Positions 1-9,354 are shown, counted from the stretch's first letter. The stretch is DNA of 64,000 nt from Ktedonobacteria bacterium brp13 (GCA_015099395.1 AP024096.1:5931485-5995484), one strand, 5' to 3'. The notes: a model not told the origin generated them from the letters alone. Program-made: numbers and translations.

Positions 1-1521
1 ACCCTGCTACGTGAGGTCGCTCGTGTCCTTGCTGATGAGACGAATAAGCGTGTGGTGGTGGTTGATACTTCTAATGAGATCGCTGGTGATGGAGATATCC
101 CTCACCCCGGTATCGGTCGCGCTCGACGTATGCAGGTTGCCCGCACTGCGGAGCAGCATGCGGTGATGATTGAGGCTGTGGAGAACCATATGCCACAGGT
201 GATCGTCATCGATGAGATTGGTACCGAGTTGGAGGCTGCTGCGGCACGTACTATCGCGGAACGTGGTGTACAGCTGGTCGCTACGGCTCATGGTAATGAG
301 CTGGGCAACCTGCTGGTCAATCCAACCCTGTCAGATCTGGTTGGTGGTATTCAGACGGTCACTCTGGGTGACGAAGAGGCGCGCCGCCGCCATACTCAAA
401 AAAGTATTCAGGAGCGCAAATCTCCTCCTACCTTCGAGGTTGTTGTCGAGCAACAGAGTTGGGAAGAGGCGGTCGTCCATCGTGATGTCGCTGACACTAT
501 TGATAATATGCTACGTGGTCAGCCGGTGATCGCTGAGGAGCGTACCCGTGATGAAGAGACTGGTGAGGTCTCGATCCGCCGTGTCAATCAGGGAGGTGTG
601 GATCTTCCCAGTTGGGGCAATGGTAGTCTCGGCGGTGGCGGTGTCCGTGCTGGTCAATCCGCGGGTGGCAGTCCGGGTCAGGGTTTTACTACAAGTATGT
701 TTGAGCGCGGAGATCGCAACCACGCTCATCATTCACAGTTGAGTTCGATGCGCAATAATCTCCCCGGTGGTCCGGTCGATCCACGCGGTGGCAGTGAGCG
801 CATACGCAATCGACGGCAGACAACGGCACAGATGGCCCCTGCAATCCAATCAATCGCGCCAGCTCTGGCTCCTACCGGGACCGCACCCCATCATGGTGGC
901 GGCACCGCTGTGGTGACTGAGAGCCGACCAATCTCCGAGATTACCGAGGGCATCTATCAGGATCGTGAGCCCGCTGAAGAGATTTCGCCGCTTAAGACGC
1001 TGCGTGTCTACCCCTTCGGTGTCAATCGCGATCGCCTTTCAGAGTCTGCTCGCCAGCTACGCGTGCCTGTCGTTATTACCAATAACGAACGTGAGGCCGA
1101 TGCGGTGATTACGTTGAAAAACTATTACCGTCGTCAGCCAGAGCGCCTTCAGCAAGCGGAGCAAGAGCGCAAACTGATCATTATTCTGAAGAACAATACG
1201 ATTGCTCAGATGCAGCACGCCCTGGCGCGTATCTTCAAGGTACCGGAGCTCGTAACTGAGGAAGAGGTTGCTGATCCAGATACTATCAGTGAGCAAGCTG
1301 ATGAGTTGGCCTTTGATGATCCAACCAAGCAGGCAATGCTAGAGACCGAAGATGCCATCCATCAGGTCCTGAATAAGGGGCTGACAACGGCGGAACTCGC
1401 TCCAGCCAATGCCTACATTCGTCGCTTACAACATCAGATGGCGACCCGTTATAATCTCATCTCGCGTAGCCGTGGGAAAGAGCCATATCGCCGTGTGAAG
1501 ATCTTCCGTTCACGAGACTAA
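1..1521 (+). CDS. R3H-domain P-loop ATPase (SpoIIIAA/Ycf45-like), 5'-truncated by window edge
   Basis: The reading frame is open from base 1, so the start and the Walker A part lie outside the window. The visible part begins with a AAA-type core: a Walker B strand VIVIDEIG at about codons 67-74, then ELEAAAARTIAERG and a sensor-like VATAHG. This resembles SpoIIIAA/Ycf45-type ATPases. A Gly/Ser/Pro-rich linker follows (about codons 200-330). The C terminus is an R3H single-stranded nucleic-acid-binding domain with the Arg-x3-His signature in RRLQH, near codon 480. Family knowledge suggests a cytoplasmic nucleic-acid-dependent ATPase; the substrate is unknown. A rho-independent terminator follows at 1554, so this is the last gene of its transcript. 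The family assignment is firm, the role is not. Confidence 0.85.
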   Translation, partial: TLLREVARVLADETNKRVVVVDTSNEIAGDGDIPHPGIGRARRMQVARTAEQHAVMIEAVENHMPQVIVIDEIGTELEAAAARTIAERGVQLVATAHGNELGNLLVNPTLSDLVGGIQTVTLGDEEARRRHTQKSIQERKSPPTFEVVVEQQSWEEAVVHRDVADTIDNMLRGQPVIAEERTRDEETGEVSIRRVNQGGVDLPSWGNGSLGGGGVRAGQSAGGSPGQGFTTSMFERGDRNHAHHSQLSSMRNNLPGGPVDPRGGSERIRNRRQTTAQMAPAIQSIAPALAPTGTAPHHGGGTAVVTESRPISEITEGIYQDREPAEEISPLKTLRVYPFGVNRDRLSESARQLRVPVVITNNEREADAVITLKNYYRRQPERLQQAEQERKLIIILKNNTIAQMQHALARIFKVPELVTEEEVADPDTISEQADELAFDDPTKQAMLETEDAIHQVLNKGLTTAELAPANAYIRRLQHQMATRYNLISRSRGKEPYRRVKIFRSRD

Positions 1522-1553
1522 GGTCTTCCATGTTAATGACAAAGTGTAAAGCT

Positions 1554-1589
1554 GGGAGGACCTCGGTGTTCCGGTCCTCCCATTTTCTT
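1554..1589 (+). terminator. Rho-independent terminator after the R3H ATPase gene
   Basis: A 9-bp perfect stem (GGGAGGACC at 1554-1562, GGTCCTCCC at 1573-1581) with a 10-nt loop is followed by ATTTTCTT. It lies 32 bases past the stop codon and faces the convergent ilvA gene. Confidence 0.85.
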
Positions 1590-1623
1590 GCCCTTTTCCC
1601 CTGTTAATCGTTGTTAATCGTCG

Positions 1624-2898
1624 TTAATCGTCGAAAGAACGGGCCTCCTGTACCATATAGCCTTCAGCGCTCAGGCGTTGTATGAGCTTTTCGCACTGTG
1701 TTCGATCAACGGTCTCCATGGTGATAGTCTCTTCACGCTGCATAATTGGCAAGCGACTGGAGATTCGCTGGTGGCGTACGTCGATGATATTGATGCGCAT
1801 CTCTGTGATGATTTCGAGCATACGCATGAGCTCGCCCGGTCGATCAGTCAGGCGGGTATGTATGACAAAGTAACGTCCGGCTGTGGCCAGGCCATGTTCG
1901 ATAAAGCGTCCCACGAGATTCATATCGATATTGCCACCGGTCAGCGGAACCAATACCTTCTTGTCCGGGAGCTTCACTACTCCACTAAGCAGGGCAGCCA
2001 GACCGATCGCGCCAGCTCCCTCAACTACCATCTTGCTGCGCTCCATCAGCAGCAGGACCGCGTTTATTGTGGCTTCATCATCTACCAGCACGACGTCATC
2101 TACGAGATCTTGAATGATCGAGAAGGTCAGTTCGCCTGGACGCTTGACGGCGATGCCATCGGCGATTGTCGTAATGGCTGGGAGTGACTGGAGGATGCCT
2201 GTCTGAAAGGCGGACTGGCAACTGGATGCGCCAGAGGCCTGTACTCCGATGATCTTAATATCTGGTTTCAGCGCACGGGCGGCGATCGCGATTCCCGCGA
2301 TCAAGCCACCACCGCCGATCGGCACAATAATTGCATCGGCATCCGGTAGATCGGTCAACATCTCCAGACCCAAGGTCCCCTGACCGGCGATTATCTGTGG
2401 ATCATCAAAGGCATGGATAAAGGTTGCCCCGCTCTGCTGCTGCAGTTCCAGACAATGGTGATAGGCATCGTCGTAGGTCTGACCATGCAATACTATCGTG
2501 GCTCCATAGCCTTCCGTCGCCATCACTTTCGCTAATGGAGCACTTTCAGGCATGACAATGGTACAGGGGATCGCATAATGAGCGGCAGCTATCGCAACCC
2601 CTTGCGCATGATTACCCGCGGAGGCGGCGATCACACCCACGCGGCGCTGTTCGTCACTCAGGGTAGAGAGTTTATAACTGGCACCACGCACTTTGAATGA
2701 GCCTGAGCGCTGGGTATGTTCACATTTCAGGTAGATATCGGCCCCGGTCAGTTGGCTCATCGTTTTTGAATGCGAGAGAGGTGTATGATGAATGATCGGC
2801 TTGAGATATTTATATGCTTGCCAGATATTGGCAATCTTGACGGTGTTGGCTGCTAATGTGTTGCTCTCTGTGGTTGTAGCATGCTCAGTGAAACGCAT
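1624..2898 (-). CDS. ilvA: Threonine ammonia-lyase (threonine deaminase) with C-terminal ACT domain
   Basis: A PLP enzyme of fold type II that converts threonine to 2-oxobutanoate and ammonia, the first committed step to isoleucine. The PLP lysine is Lys69 in SGSFKVRGA, and the glycine-rich phosphate-binding loop IGGGGL lies in the middle of the protein. The last ~85 residues form an ACT-type regulatory domain (starts near YFVIHTRLTDRPGEL), so allosteric control by an amino acid is likely. At 424 aa it matches the one-ACT-domain class rather than the two-ACT E. coli IlvA. The frame could start 32 codons earlier, but the ATG at 2898 has a good AAGGAG Shine-Dalgarno 12 bases upstream and the earlier residues do not look like protein. 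It stands alone, convergent with the R3H gene; no leader peptide or T-box was recognised upstream. Confidence 0.93.
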   Translation of the reverse strand: MRFTEHATTTESNTLAANTVKIANIWQAYKYLKPIIHHTPLSHSKTMSQLTGADIYLKCEHTQRSGSFKVRGASYKLSTLSDEQRRVGVIAASAGNHAQGVAIAAAHYAIPCTIVMPESAPLAKVMATEGYGATIVLHGQTYDDAYHHCLELQQQSGATFIHAFDDPQIIAGQGTLGLEMLTDLPDADAIIVPIGGGGLIAGIAIAARALKPDIKIIGVQASGASSCQSAFQTGILQSLPAITTIADGIAVKRPGELTFSIIQDLVDDVVLVDDEATINAVLLLMERSKMVVEGAGAIGLAALLSGVVKLPDKKVLVPLTGGNIDMNLVGRFIEHGLATAGRYFVIHTRLTDRPGELMRMLEIITEMRINIIDVRHQRISSRLPIMQREETITMETVDRTQCEKLIQRLSAEGYMVQEARSFDD

Positions 2899-3223
2899 GA
2901 TCGAATACGACTCCTTCCAATCCTTAGCAGGGGATGACCTGCTCTGGGGTCTTCTGTTTGCGGCTCCATTGACGCAAGTAGATAGGAATGTCATGCAAGC
3001 GTGTGCGCAGAGCTAACAAGGATGCAGCCTTACTCACGGTTTTTTTGCATAACAGATGGGAAGAGATAGGAAAAAGAATAGAAAGACTCTCCCCATATTG
3101 TGCGTGTCTGGATAGATACTTGCGAACGATTATAACGCATAAGACTGAAGGATTACAAGCCGCTCTATATGGAGATATGAGGGTTATGAAAGCTAGAAGA
3201 GGTACATGTGGAAGCGATACAGT

Positions 3224-3297
3224 GCGGGGAGGATCTCAGATTATTCAGATGAGTGTGTTCTTCACATAATCTGAATATATTCTGAGATCCTCCCCGC
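3224..3297. terminator. Long perfect hairpin downstream of accB
   Basis: The outer arms 3224-3240 and 3281-3297 are a 17-bp perfect inverted repeat (GCGGGGAGGATCTCAGA on the left). They continue inward with a near-perfect second stem (3241-3250 with 3269-3278). It lies 30 bases past the accB stop and 325 bases upstream of ilvA. It probably ends the leftward accC-fabF-accB transcript, although no U-tract follows in either direction. The rest of the 2899-3327 gap shows no gene. Confidence 0.6.
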
Positions 3298-3327
3298 TAT
3301 GCTTTGAGTCCTACCTCTGCATATCAG

Positions 3328-3807
3328 TTAGCTCAATGCTTCGATGCGCAGGATAATGTCGCCTTTTTGGATGACATCACCACTCTTTGCGACCATCTTG
3401 ACGACGCGGCCAGAGACCTCGCTATTGATCTCGTTGAAGACCTTCATAGCCTCTACGAGTGCGATGACCTGTCCGACCTGGATGACGTCGCCAATGTTGA
3501 CAAAGGGCGGCGTCGTTGGCGAGGCCGCTGAGTAGTAGACGCCAGTGAGAGGCGCTGTCACCGGGATACTTTTATCCGCTTTGCCAGCCGGGCTTTTGGC
3601 CGCGACGGGTGCGCCCGCGATGGCTGGACCTGTCACTGTACTTTGCGTCGGAGCCTGTACGGCGGTCAGGACCATATGCGATGCACGCCGAATGGTTATC
3701 TGTGTGCCCGCTTCGGTAAGCTCAAATTCGCTAACCGTGCTGCCTTCTAGCGCCGAGATGATGTCTTCGACGCGCTCCAGCCACGATGATTGTTTCTGTA
3801 CTTCCAT
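3328..3807 (-). CDS. accB: Biotin carboxyl carrier protein of acetyl-CoA carboxylase
   Basis: 159 aa. It carries the biotin that AccC carboxylates, and the carboxyl group then goes to acetyl-CoA to make malonyl-CoA for fatty acid synthesis. The C-terminal ~80 residues are a biotinyl domain with the attachment motif EAMK at 119-122 (Lys122 biotinylated) followed by the usual VFNEINSEVSG. The N-terminal ~45 residues form the conserved AccB helical segment, joined by an Ala/Pro-rich swivel linker. The gene starts 7 bases after the fabF stop, with its Shine-Dalgarno inside the fabF end (GAAGAG), so the two are co-transcribed and probably translationally coupled. The length is typical for the family. 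Confidence 0.96.
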   Translation of the reverse strand: MEVQKQSSWLERVEDIISALEGSTVSEFELTEAGTQITIRRASHMVLTAVQAPTQSTVTGPAIAGAPVAAKSPAGKADKSIPVTAPLTGVYYSAASPTTPPFVNIGDVIQVGQVIALVEAMKVFNEINSEVSGRVVKMVAKSGDVIQKGDIILRIEALS

Positions 3808-3814
3808 ATATACT

Positions 3815-5053
3815 TTACTCTTCGTAGCGTTTAAAGATCAGGCTGACGTTGTGTCCGCCAAAGCCCATTGAATTCGACATAGCCACGTCTACGGTCGTAT
3901 GACGGGCTTCGTTGGGTACATAGTCCAGGTCACAATCAGGATCTGGATGGTGCAGGTTGATCGTTGGTGGAATGATGCCATTCAGGATGGCCTGAACGCA
4001 GATCACTCCTTCGACTGCGCCTGCCGCGCCCAGGGTATGTCCGGTCATCGATTTGGTGGAGCTAATCGGGACCTGGTAGGCGTGCTCTCCAAAGAGGGTT
4101 TTGATAGCCGCGGTCTCGGTACTATCGTTGGGTGGGGTGCTGGTACCATGGGCGTTAATATAGTCTACGTCCTCTGGTCGCAGCCCTGCCTTTTGGAGCG
4201 CACGGCGCATCGCACGGATCAGACCATCACCACCAGGTGACGGTAATGTGACGTGGCTGGCGTCACCGGTACAGCCGTAGCCGACCACCTCAGCCAGAAT
4301 ATGTGCGCCACGAGCCTTTGCGAACTCCAGATCCTCTAGAATCATCATGCCCGCGCCTTCGCCCATGACGAAACCATCGCGTTGCGCGTCAAAGGGACGG
4401 CTCGCTTCTTGTGGATTCTCATTATTGCGGGAGAGTGCATGCATATTGTCGAATGCTGCCATTGCGATAGATGTAACCGCTTTCTCCGCTCCACCGGCTA
4501 GCATGGCCTTCGCATCTCCACGACGGATCGTCTCGTAGGCCTCACCGATCGTGTTGCCACTGGTCGCGCAGGCTGAAACTGCTGCCCAGTTCGGACCCTT
4601 TGCTCCTGTGAGAATCGAGACGATGCCCGGTGCACCATCGATGATCATCATATTGATGAAGAAGGGGCTGATGCGCTCAGGACCACGATCGTACAGGACC
4701 TTAAATTGATCGTGTAGTGTCACGAGTCCACCGATGCCACTACCGATGTAGACACCGATATCGTCGGCGTTCTCCGGTGTGATCTCAAGTTTGGCATCCT
4801 TTAACGCCTGCATTGTTGTCGCGATCGCTAGATGTTCATAGGGATCGTTACGGCGGACCTCTTTGCGATCCATATATGCGCTGGCATCAAAGTTTTTGAT
4901 CTCCGCTGCGAAATGGACCCGATGGTGGCTGGTGTCGTAGGCTGTAATCTCGCCGACACCCGACCTCCCATTGATGAGTCCTTCCCAGCTTGAAGCTAGA
5001 TCGTTGCCCAACGAGGTAACCAGTCCCATTCCGGTTACAACTACGCGAGACAT
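3815..5053 (-). CDS. fabF: 3-oxoacyl-[acyl-carrier-protein] synthase II
   Basis: The elongating beta-ketoacyl-ACP synthase of type II fatty acid synthesis, condensing malonyl-ACP with a growing acyl-ACP. All three catalytic residues are visible: Cys162 in SACATSGN, a His in NAHGTSTPPND, and a second His in KSMTGHTLGAAG. Length 412 aa, as in FabF. The frame extends 41 codons further upstream through low-complexity sequence, but the ATG at 5053 has a very strong GGGAGGTGAC site and begins with the family-typical MSRVVVTGMG. It sits between accC (145 bases upstream) and accB (7 bases downstream), linking malonyl-CoA formation with chain elongation in one leftward cluster. No accA/accD or acpP is in the window. 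Confidence 0.95.
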   Translation of the reverse strand: MSRVVVTGMGLVTSLGNDLASSWEGLINGRSGVGEITAYDTSHHRVHFAAEIKNFDASAYMDRKEVRRNDPYEHLAIATTMQALKDAKLEITPENADDIGVYIGSGIGGLVTLHDQFKVLYDRGPERISPFFINMMIIDGAPGIVSILTGAKGPNWAAVSACATSGNTIGEAYETIRRGDAKAMLAGGAEKAVTSIAMAAFDNMHALSRNNENPQEASRPFDAQRDGFVMGEGAGMMILEDLEFAKARGAHILAEVVGYGCTGDASHVTLPSPGGDGLIRAMRRALQKAGLRPEDVDYINAHGTSTPPNDSTETAAIKTLFGEHAYQVPISSTKSMTGHTLGAAGAVEGVICVQAILNGIIPPTINLHHPDPDCDLDYVPNEARHTTVDVAMSNSMGFGGHNVSLIFKRYEE

Positions 5054-5198
5054 AAAGTCACCTCCCTGTTTACCTGTTGCACATCCCGGCAGGATGTCAC
5101 AGTCTTTGTTGTGTGCTGTAGGTTGTGTTGTGTTGTGTTGTATATATATACTTTTATACTTTTGTACTCTCACCACAGAGACGTTCCCTGCGATGTTA

Positions 5199-6560
5199 CT
5201 ATGGCTGGATTCCCAGTGAGTGCGCCTCTTCTTGAATGAAGCGTGTATAGGTATCGCCGCTGACGAAGCCTTCGTGTTTCAGCAAACGCTGATGGAAAGG
5301 GATCGTTGTTGTTACACCTTCAATGACGTACTCTTCGAGTGCTCGTTGCATGCGTGCAATTGCTTCTTCACGGGTCTCTGCCCAGACGATGAGTTTGGAG
5401 AGTAACGAGTCATAATGCGGTGGAATATCGTAGCCAGCATAGAGATGGCTATCGACGCGGACTCCAGGACCACCGGGTGGCAGATATTTTTCAATGGTGC
5501 CAGTCTGGGGGCGGAAGCCTTTATCGGCATCCTCAGCGGTAATACGACACTCGATCGCATGTCCGTGCGTAACAATATCTTCCTGACGCAGATGTAACGG
5601 CTCACCAGAAGCGATAAGCAATTGCAGTCTGACCAGGTCCAGACTGGTGATGTATTCTGTTACGGGATGCTCAACCTGGAGACGCGTGTTCATCTCCATA
5701 AAATAGTAGCGGTTCTGTTCGTCAACGAGGAACTCCATGGTGCCTGCGTTGCGGTACCCAACCTGTCTGGCAGCATGGATGGCGCGTTCACCCATCTCTT
5801 GAACGACCTCGCGTGGCAGGATCGGACTGGGTGACTCTTCGATGACCTTCTGATTACGGCGCTGGCAAGAGCAGTTACGTTCCCACAGATGGACACCATT
5901 ACCATAGTTATCGACCAGAATCTGAATCTCGATATGACGAGCCTTCGCTAGATAGCGCTCAAAGTAGATGCCATCATCGCGGAAGGCCTCACGTACCTCG
6001 TTCTGCGCTACGGTAAAGGTACGATCGAACTCGTCGGGATTGTTAATCAAACGGATACCACGTCCACCGCCACCGGCTACTGCTTTAAGCATCAGAGGAA
6101 AGCCGATCTTAGCGGCTGCCTCCTGGGCTTCCACCAGTGTATGCACGACAGAAGTACCCGGCAGCGTTGGCAGACCCGCCTCACGCATCGCATTACGTGC
6201 TGAGACTTTGTCACCCATCACCGACATGACTTCTGCTGAAGGACCAATAAAGGTAATGCCTACGTCCTTACAGATCTGTGCAAAACTGATGTTTTCAGAG
6301 AGAAAGCCATAGCCCGGATGGATTGCTTCTGCATTTGAAATGAATGCTGCACTAATAATATTCGGAATGTTTAAATAGCTCTTACCACTGGCCCCAGGCC
6401 CGATGCAGATGCGTTCGTCCGCCATCTGTACAGGGAGTGAGTCACGGTCAGCTTCCGAATGGGCAATGACGCTACGTATTCCCATTTCACGGCATGCGCG
6501 AATGATACGTAACGCGATCTCTCCACGATTAGCAATTAAAATCTTACGAAACATATGCAT
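5199..6560 (-). CDS. accC: Acetyl-CoA carboxylase, biotin carboxylase subunit
   Basis: An ATP-grasp enzyme that carboxylates the biotin of AccB using bicarbonate and ATP. The protein opens with FRKILIANRGEIALRIIRA, continues with the glycine-rich ATP loop KAVAGGGGRGIR (about residues 160-171), carries MEMNTRLQVEHPVTE in the active site and ends in the biotin carboxylase C-terminal domain. Length 453 aa, typical. Two in-frame ATGs (6560 and 6554) are possible; neither has a clear Shine-Dalgarno, so the exact start is uncertain by two codons. It is the first gene of the leftward accC-fabF-accB cluster. The 145-base gap to fabF holds a GT-rich tract and may contain an internal promoter. Confidence 0.95.
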   Translation of the reverse strand: MHMFRKILIANRGEIALRIIRACREMGIRSVIAHSEADRDSLPVQMADERICIGPGASGKSYLNIPNIISAAFISNAEAIHPGYGFLSENISFAQICKDVGITFIGPSAEVMSVMGDKVSARNAMREAGLPTLPGTSVVHTLVEAQEAAAKIGFPLMLKAVAGGGGRGIRLINNPDEFDRTFTVAQNEVREAFRDDGIYFERYLAKARHIEIQILVDNYGNGVHLWERNCSCQRRNQKVIEESPSPILPREVVQEMGERAIHAARQVGYRNAGTMEFLVDEQNRYYFMEMNTRLQVEHPVTEYITSLDLVRLQLLIASGEPLHLRQEDIVTHGHAIECRITAEDADKGFRPQTGTIEKYLPPGGPGVRVDSHLYAGYDIPPHYDSLLSKLIVWAETREEAIARMQRALEEYVIEGVTTTIPFHQRLLKHEGFVSGDTYTRFIQEEAHSLGIQP

Positions 6561-6869
6561 GTAGACAAAGCAGACCCCTGGGGTAGCTTTACCTTGCTCC
6601 TTTAAACTATAAGCCCTTATGAGGGGTAGTGTACGGAAATTATATCATGCGGATCTACGTGAAGCTAGAGTTCAACGTTCCATATAGCCTGATATTTCTA
6701 TATACATTTTTTGTATTTCTTACCCTCTCGCCGCTCATGCGTATGCTAACGACGGACTCGCGTCTGCTCCGCTTGACATGATTACCGCTTACGTCGGATA
6801 CTGCCGTACGGGAGTGGCTCCCATTTTGGAGCTTTGCATGCTCCGCACAATGATGAAGGAGTGGCGTCT
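6561..6869. other. Divergent intergenic region between accC and the MaoC pair
   Basis: 309 bases with no supported gene. It must hold the leftward promoter of accC and the rightward promoter of the dehydratase pair. No convincing operator or conserved box was found. The only clear signal is the AAGGAG site at 6856-6861 for the downstream gene. Confidence 0.5.
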
Positions 6870-7346
6870 ATGTTTGATAAAGAGAAAGTTGGCTATAGCT
6901 TTCCACCGTTTCGCATAACCTTTGAGCGCGGCAAGATACGTGAGTTGGCGACTGCTATCGGTGATGACAATCCGATCTATCATGATCTTGCGGCTGCTAT
7001 GGCGGCTGGCTATGAGGATATTCCGTTGCCTCCAACTGCTCCAACGATCTTTACTTTCTGGGGTAACACTCAGCTCTGGGAACAGTTGACCAGCGTTGGT
7101 ATCAATGTGATGCGTATCTTGCATGGGGAAGAGGAGTATGAATACCTGGCCCCGATCCAGCCAGGCGATACGCTGACTGGCGTGACAACTATTGTCGATG
7201 GCAAGAGCCGTCGTGGTAAAGATGGCTCTTCGATGGATATCCTGACCACGGAGACTCGCTATACTAATCAGGATAAGGTGCCGGTATTGAACGCCAGGAC
7301 GGTTTTTGTGGTACGCGAGCCTGCTCCGGCGTCAAGTGAAGCGTAG
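6870..7346 (+). CDS. MaoC-fold dehydratase, FAS1-like N-terminal type (first subunit of a pair)
   Basis: 158 aa hot-dog-fold protein. It matches the non-catalytic or substrate-binding partner of two-gene (R)-hydratase/dehydratases of the HadA/HadC type: the segment IGDDNPIYHDLAAAMAAGYEDIPLPPTAPTI-like is recognisable in shortened form as GDDNPIYHD and PLPPTAPT. Such subunits pair with a MaoC hydratase, which is the very next gene. The start at 6870 (MFDKEKVG) is chosen for its AAGGAG site at 9 bases. The next gene begins 55 bases downstream, so both are likely one transcript. The role is inferred: dehydration of 3-hydroxyacyl-thioesters in fatty acid synthesis or a related acyl pathway, consistent with the adjacent divergent accC-fabF-accB genes. 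Confidence 0.82.
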   Translation: MFDKEKVGYSFPPFRITFERGKIRELATAIGDDNPIYHDLAAAMAAGYEDIPLPPTAPTIFTFWGNTQLWEQLTSVGINVMRILHGEEEYEYLAPIQPGDTLTGVTTIVDGKSRRGKDGSSMDILTTETRYTNQDKVPVLNARTVFVVREPAPASSEA

Positions 7347-7401
7347 TAGCAGCGCAAGAGAAGTAAGCGAGACAGAAAGCAAGCAAGAAGGAGAGAATAC
7401 G

Positions 7402-7848
7402 ATGGCGAATGGAGTGTTGCCGATTCTGCGCTATTTTGAGGATGTCCAGGTAGGTGATGAGATTCCTCAACTGGTGAAGTCGCCGGTAGAGCGTGTTCAG
7501 TTGGTTCGTTATGCCGGTGCTTCCGGTGATTTTAATCCGTTACATACCGATCCTGCTGTTGGCGAGGCCATTGGTACTGGTGGCATTATTGCGCATGGTA
7601 TGTTAATCATGGGCTTTGTAGGACAGATGCTGAGTGACTATGTTGGCCCGCAGGCACTACGTAAATTTGGCGTGCGCTTCAAAGGGATGACTCATCTGAA
7701 TGATGTCATTACCTGTACCGGCCAGGTGACTGAGAAGCATGAGGCCGATGGTCAGGGCTTTATCTCCGGTAAGGTGCAGGCCAAAGACCAGGATGGGGAT
7801 ATCAAGGTCGTTGGTACTTTTACTGCGGTGCTGCCTTTACGTAAATGA
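7402..7848 (+). CDS. MaoC-family (R)-specific enoyl-CoA/ACP hydratase (second subunit)
   Basis: 148 aa single hot-dog domain with the hydratase-2 motif GDFNPLHTDP, whose Asp and His are the catalytic pair, followed by GGIIAHGMLIMGF, typical of active MaoC subunits (HadB-like). It probably forms a heterodimer with the upstream gene product and hydrates or dehydrates a 3-hydroxyacyl thioester. The start at 7402 is preceded by AAGGAGA (7388-7394). The 55-base gap to the upstream gene is AG-rich. Which carrier (CoA or ACP) is used cannot be read from the sequence. Confidence 0.87.
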   Translation: MANGVLPILRYFEDVQVGDEIPQLVKSPVERVQLVRYAGASGDFNPLHTDPAVGEAIGTGGIIAHGMLIMGFVGQMLSDYVGPQALRKFGVRFKGMTHLNDVITCTGQVTEKHEADGQGFISGKVQAKDQDGDIKVVGTFTAVLPLRK

Positions 7849-7877
7849 TGCGTTCATTTCTAATACATGTGCAATGC

Positions 7878-7900
7878 GGGAGGGGGAGTTTAACCCTCCC
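7878..7900 (+). terminator. Weak GC hairpin after the MaoC pair
   Basis: Stem GGGAGGG (7878-7884) with CCCTCCC (7894-7900), 9-nt loop, followed by AACTTCCTT. The stem is perfect but the U-tract is poor. The remaining gap to the next gene (to 8151) is AT-rich with no other gene. Confidence 0.5.
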
Positions 7901-8151
7901 AACTTCCTTCCTGATAAACATCTAGTTGAATACATACTATGCATTTTTACAGGGGCGCTATCATTGTGCCTTATTCACTTTTGCTATAGCCTAAATAGAT
8001 GGTTTACTATAAAATAAGTAGACTGCATGGTACAATAAATGTGTATAGTCTAGAGTAGAAAATACGCTGACACGGCATGTTTGCTTTTTGATGGCCGGTG
8101 ATGATAGCCGGACTGCAAGTCGTTGCTCTGCCGCGATGAAGGGGGGAGTGC

Positions 8152-9354
8152 GTGCGCTACCCGAATGCATTTTCACGGTTCCTACTTGAGTTATCAATAA
8201 CGTTTCAGGTTGGCATTGCTTGTCTGTCAATCCTCATCTCGCTATTAATGTATTTTAAGCTTCCTTTTACTGGCCTCTATACAAACTTCATCGTTTTTAT
8301 TATCCCTGCGGTCCTCTGCGCCTGGATGTTTCGTAGCAGGGGCCTGGTGGCTTGTGTTGGTTGCTCGCTTGTATTGGTCTGGCTGATTTCAACTATATAT
8401 CCACCTAGTGATTTCTCAGCTCCCAATACGCTAATCTTGCTGTTCTTCTCTCTCTGTGCGATCTTGTTCATTGGTATTCTGGTGGCTTCTCAGCGCAATT
8501 CGTTGGATTATTCTGATGAAGTGCAAGAGCAATTGACGATTATCAATGAAGAGCAGCAGGCGCTATTCGAGATCAAAGATCAGTTCCTGCAAAATGTTAA
8601 TCATGAATTGCGTACTCCATTGACGGCTATCTATGGATACCTGGAGCTCTTGCTTGAGCATAATGAGCGGCTGGATAGTGATATGCGGGTGACGTTCTTG
8701 CAACATGCGATGCAGAGTTGTGATGAGTTGCAGTTGCTGGTGAACAATGTGCTGGATACGATGGGGATCGAGAAGGAGAGGCTCTCGCTCTTAATTGAGC
8801 AGTTGGTTGTACGCGATATTCTGTTCGAGGTCCTGGAGCGCTTCGATCCTAAGAGCGTTCAGGCGCATAGCATTCACGTCAATATCCCCGACTATATCGT
8901 TGTACTGGCGAACGCTCAGTATCTGCGCCAGGTCTTTCGCAACCTGCTCGCTAACGCCTTTAAATATGTCCCTGAAAATACTCCTATTATAATCTCTGCC
9001 CGTTTGTTCGGTGACATGGTGGACCCTCTGCATGCTATGCCTGAGATCTGTATTAACGTAGAGGATCGTGGACCAGGTATACCTGCGAACGAGATCCCTT
9101 TACTTTTTGGACAGTTTGTGCGCTTACGCCGTGATACCTCGGGTCATATTCGTGGTTCTGGTCTGGGCCTCTTCTTGAGTCGCCAATTTGTAGAGGCCAT
9201 GGGTGGTCGTATCTGGGTTGAGAGTAGCGGCGTCCCTGGCGAGGGCAGCAATTTCCGCTTTACCCTCCCCTGCGAGATTCGTCCCAAGATCAGTCCGCAA
9301 ACGACACTGGCTGACTTCAAGCAGTTTAGTAGCCCGCTGCCGATTGATGTATAA
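8152..9354 (+). CDS. Orphan membrane sensor histidine kinase
   Basis: 400 aa. The first ~115 residues contain about four hydrophobic segments (near 15-37, 42-60, 65-82 and 92-110) with almost no extracellular loop, so sensing is probably within the membrane. A short coiled coil leads into the HisKA domain, with the phospho-acceptor His in NVNHELRTPLTAIYGYLELL. The ATP-binding domain has an N box (FRNLLANAFKYV), G1 (VEDRGPGIP) and G2 (GSGLGLFLSRQFVEAMGG). It begins with GTG at 8152 after a purine-rich AAGGGGGGAG. No response regulator gene lies on either side, so its partner is elsewhere. The signal is unknown. Confidence 0.9.
   Translation: MRYPNAFSRFLLELSITFQVGIACLSILISLLMYFKLPFTGLYTNFIVFIIPAVLCAWMFRSRGLVACVGCSLVLVWLISTIYPPSDFSAPNTLILLFFSLCAILFIGILVASQRNSLDYSDEVQEQLTIINEEQQALFEIKDQFLQNVNHELRTPLTAIYGYLELLLEHNERLDSDMRVTFLQHAMQSCDELQLLVNNVLDTMGIEKERLSLLIEQLVVRDILFEVLERFDPKSVQAHSIHVNIPDYIVVLANAQYLRQVFRNLLANAFKYVPENTPIIISARLFGDMVDPLHAMPEICINVEDRGPGIPANEIPLLFGQFVRLRRDTSGHIRGSGLGLFLSRQFVEAMGGRIWVESSGVPGEGSNFRFTLPCEIRPKISPQTTLADFKQFSSPLPIDV

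Noticed and set aside
7306..7401. N-terminal extension of the second MaoC gene overlapping the first
   Set aside because: Lys/Ser/Arg-rich read-through of the intergenic purine tract; AAGGAGA sits directly before 7402.
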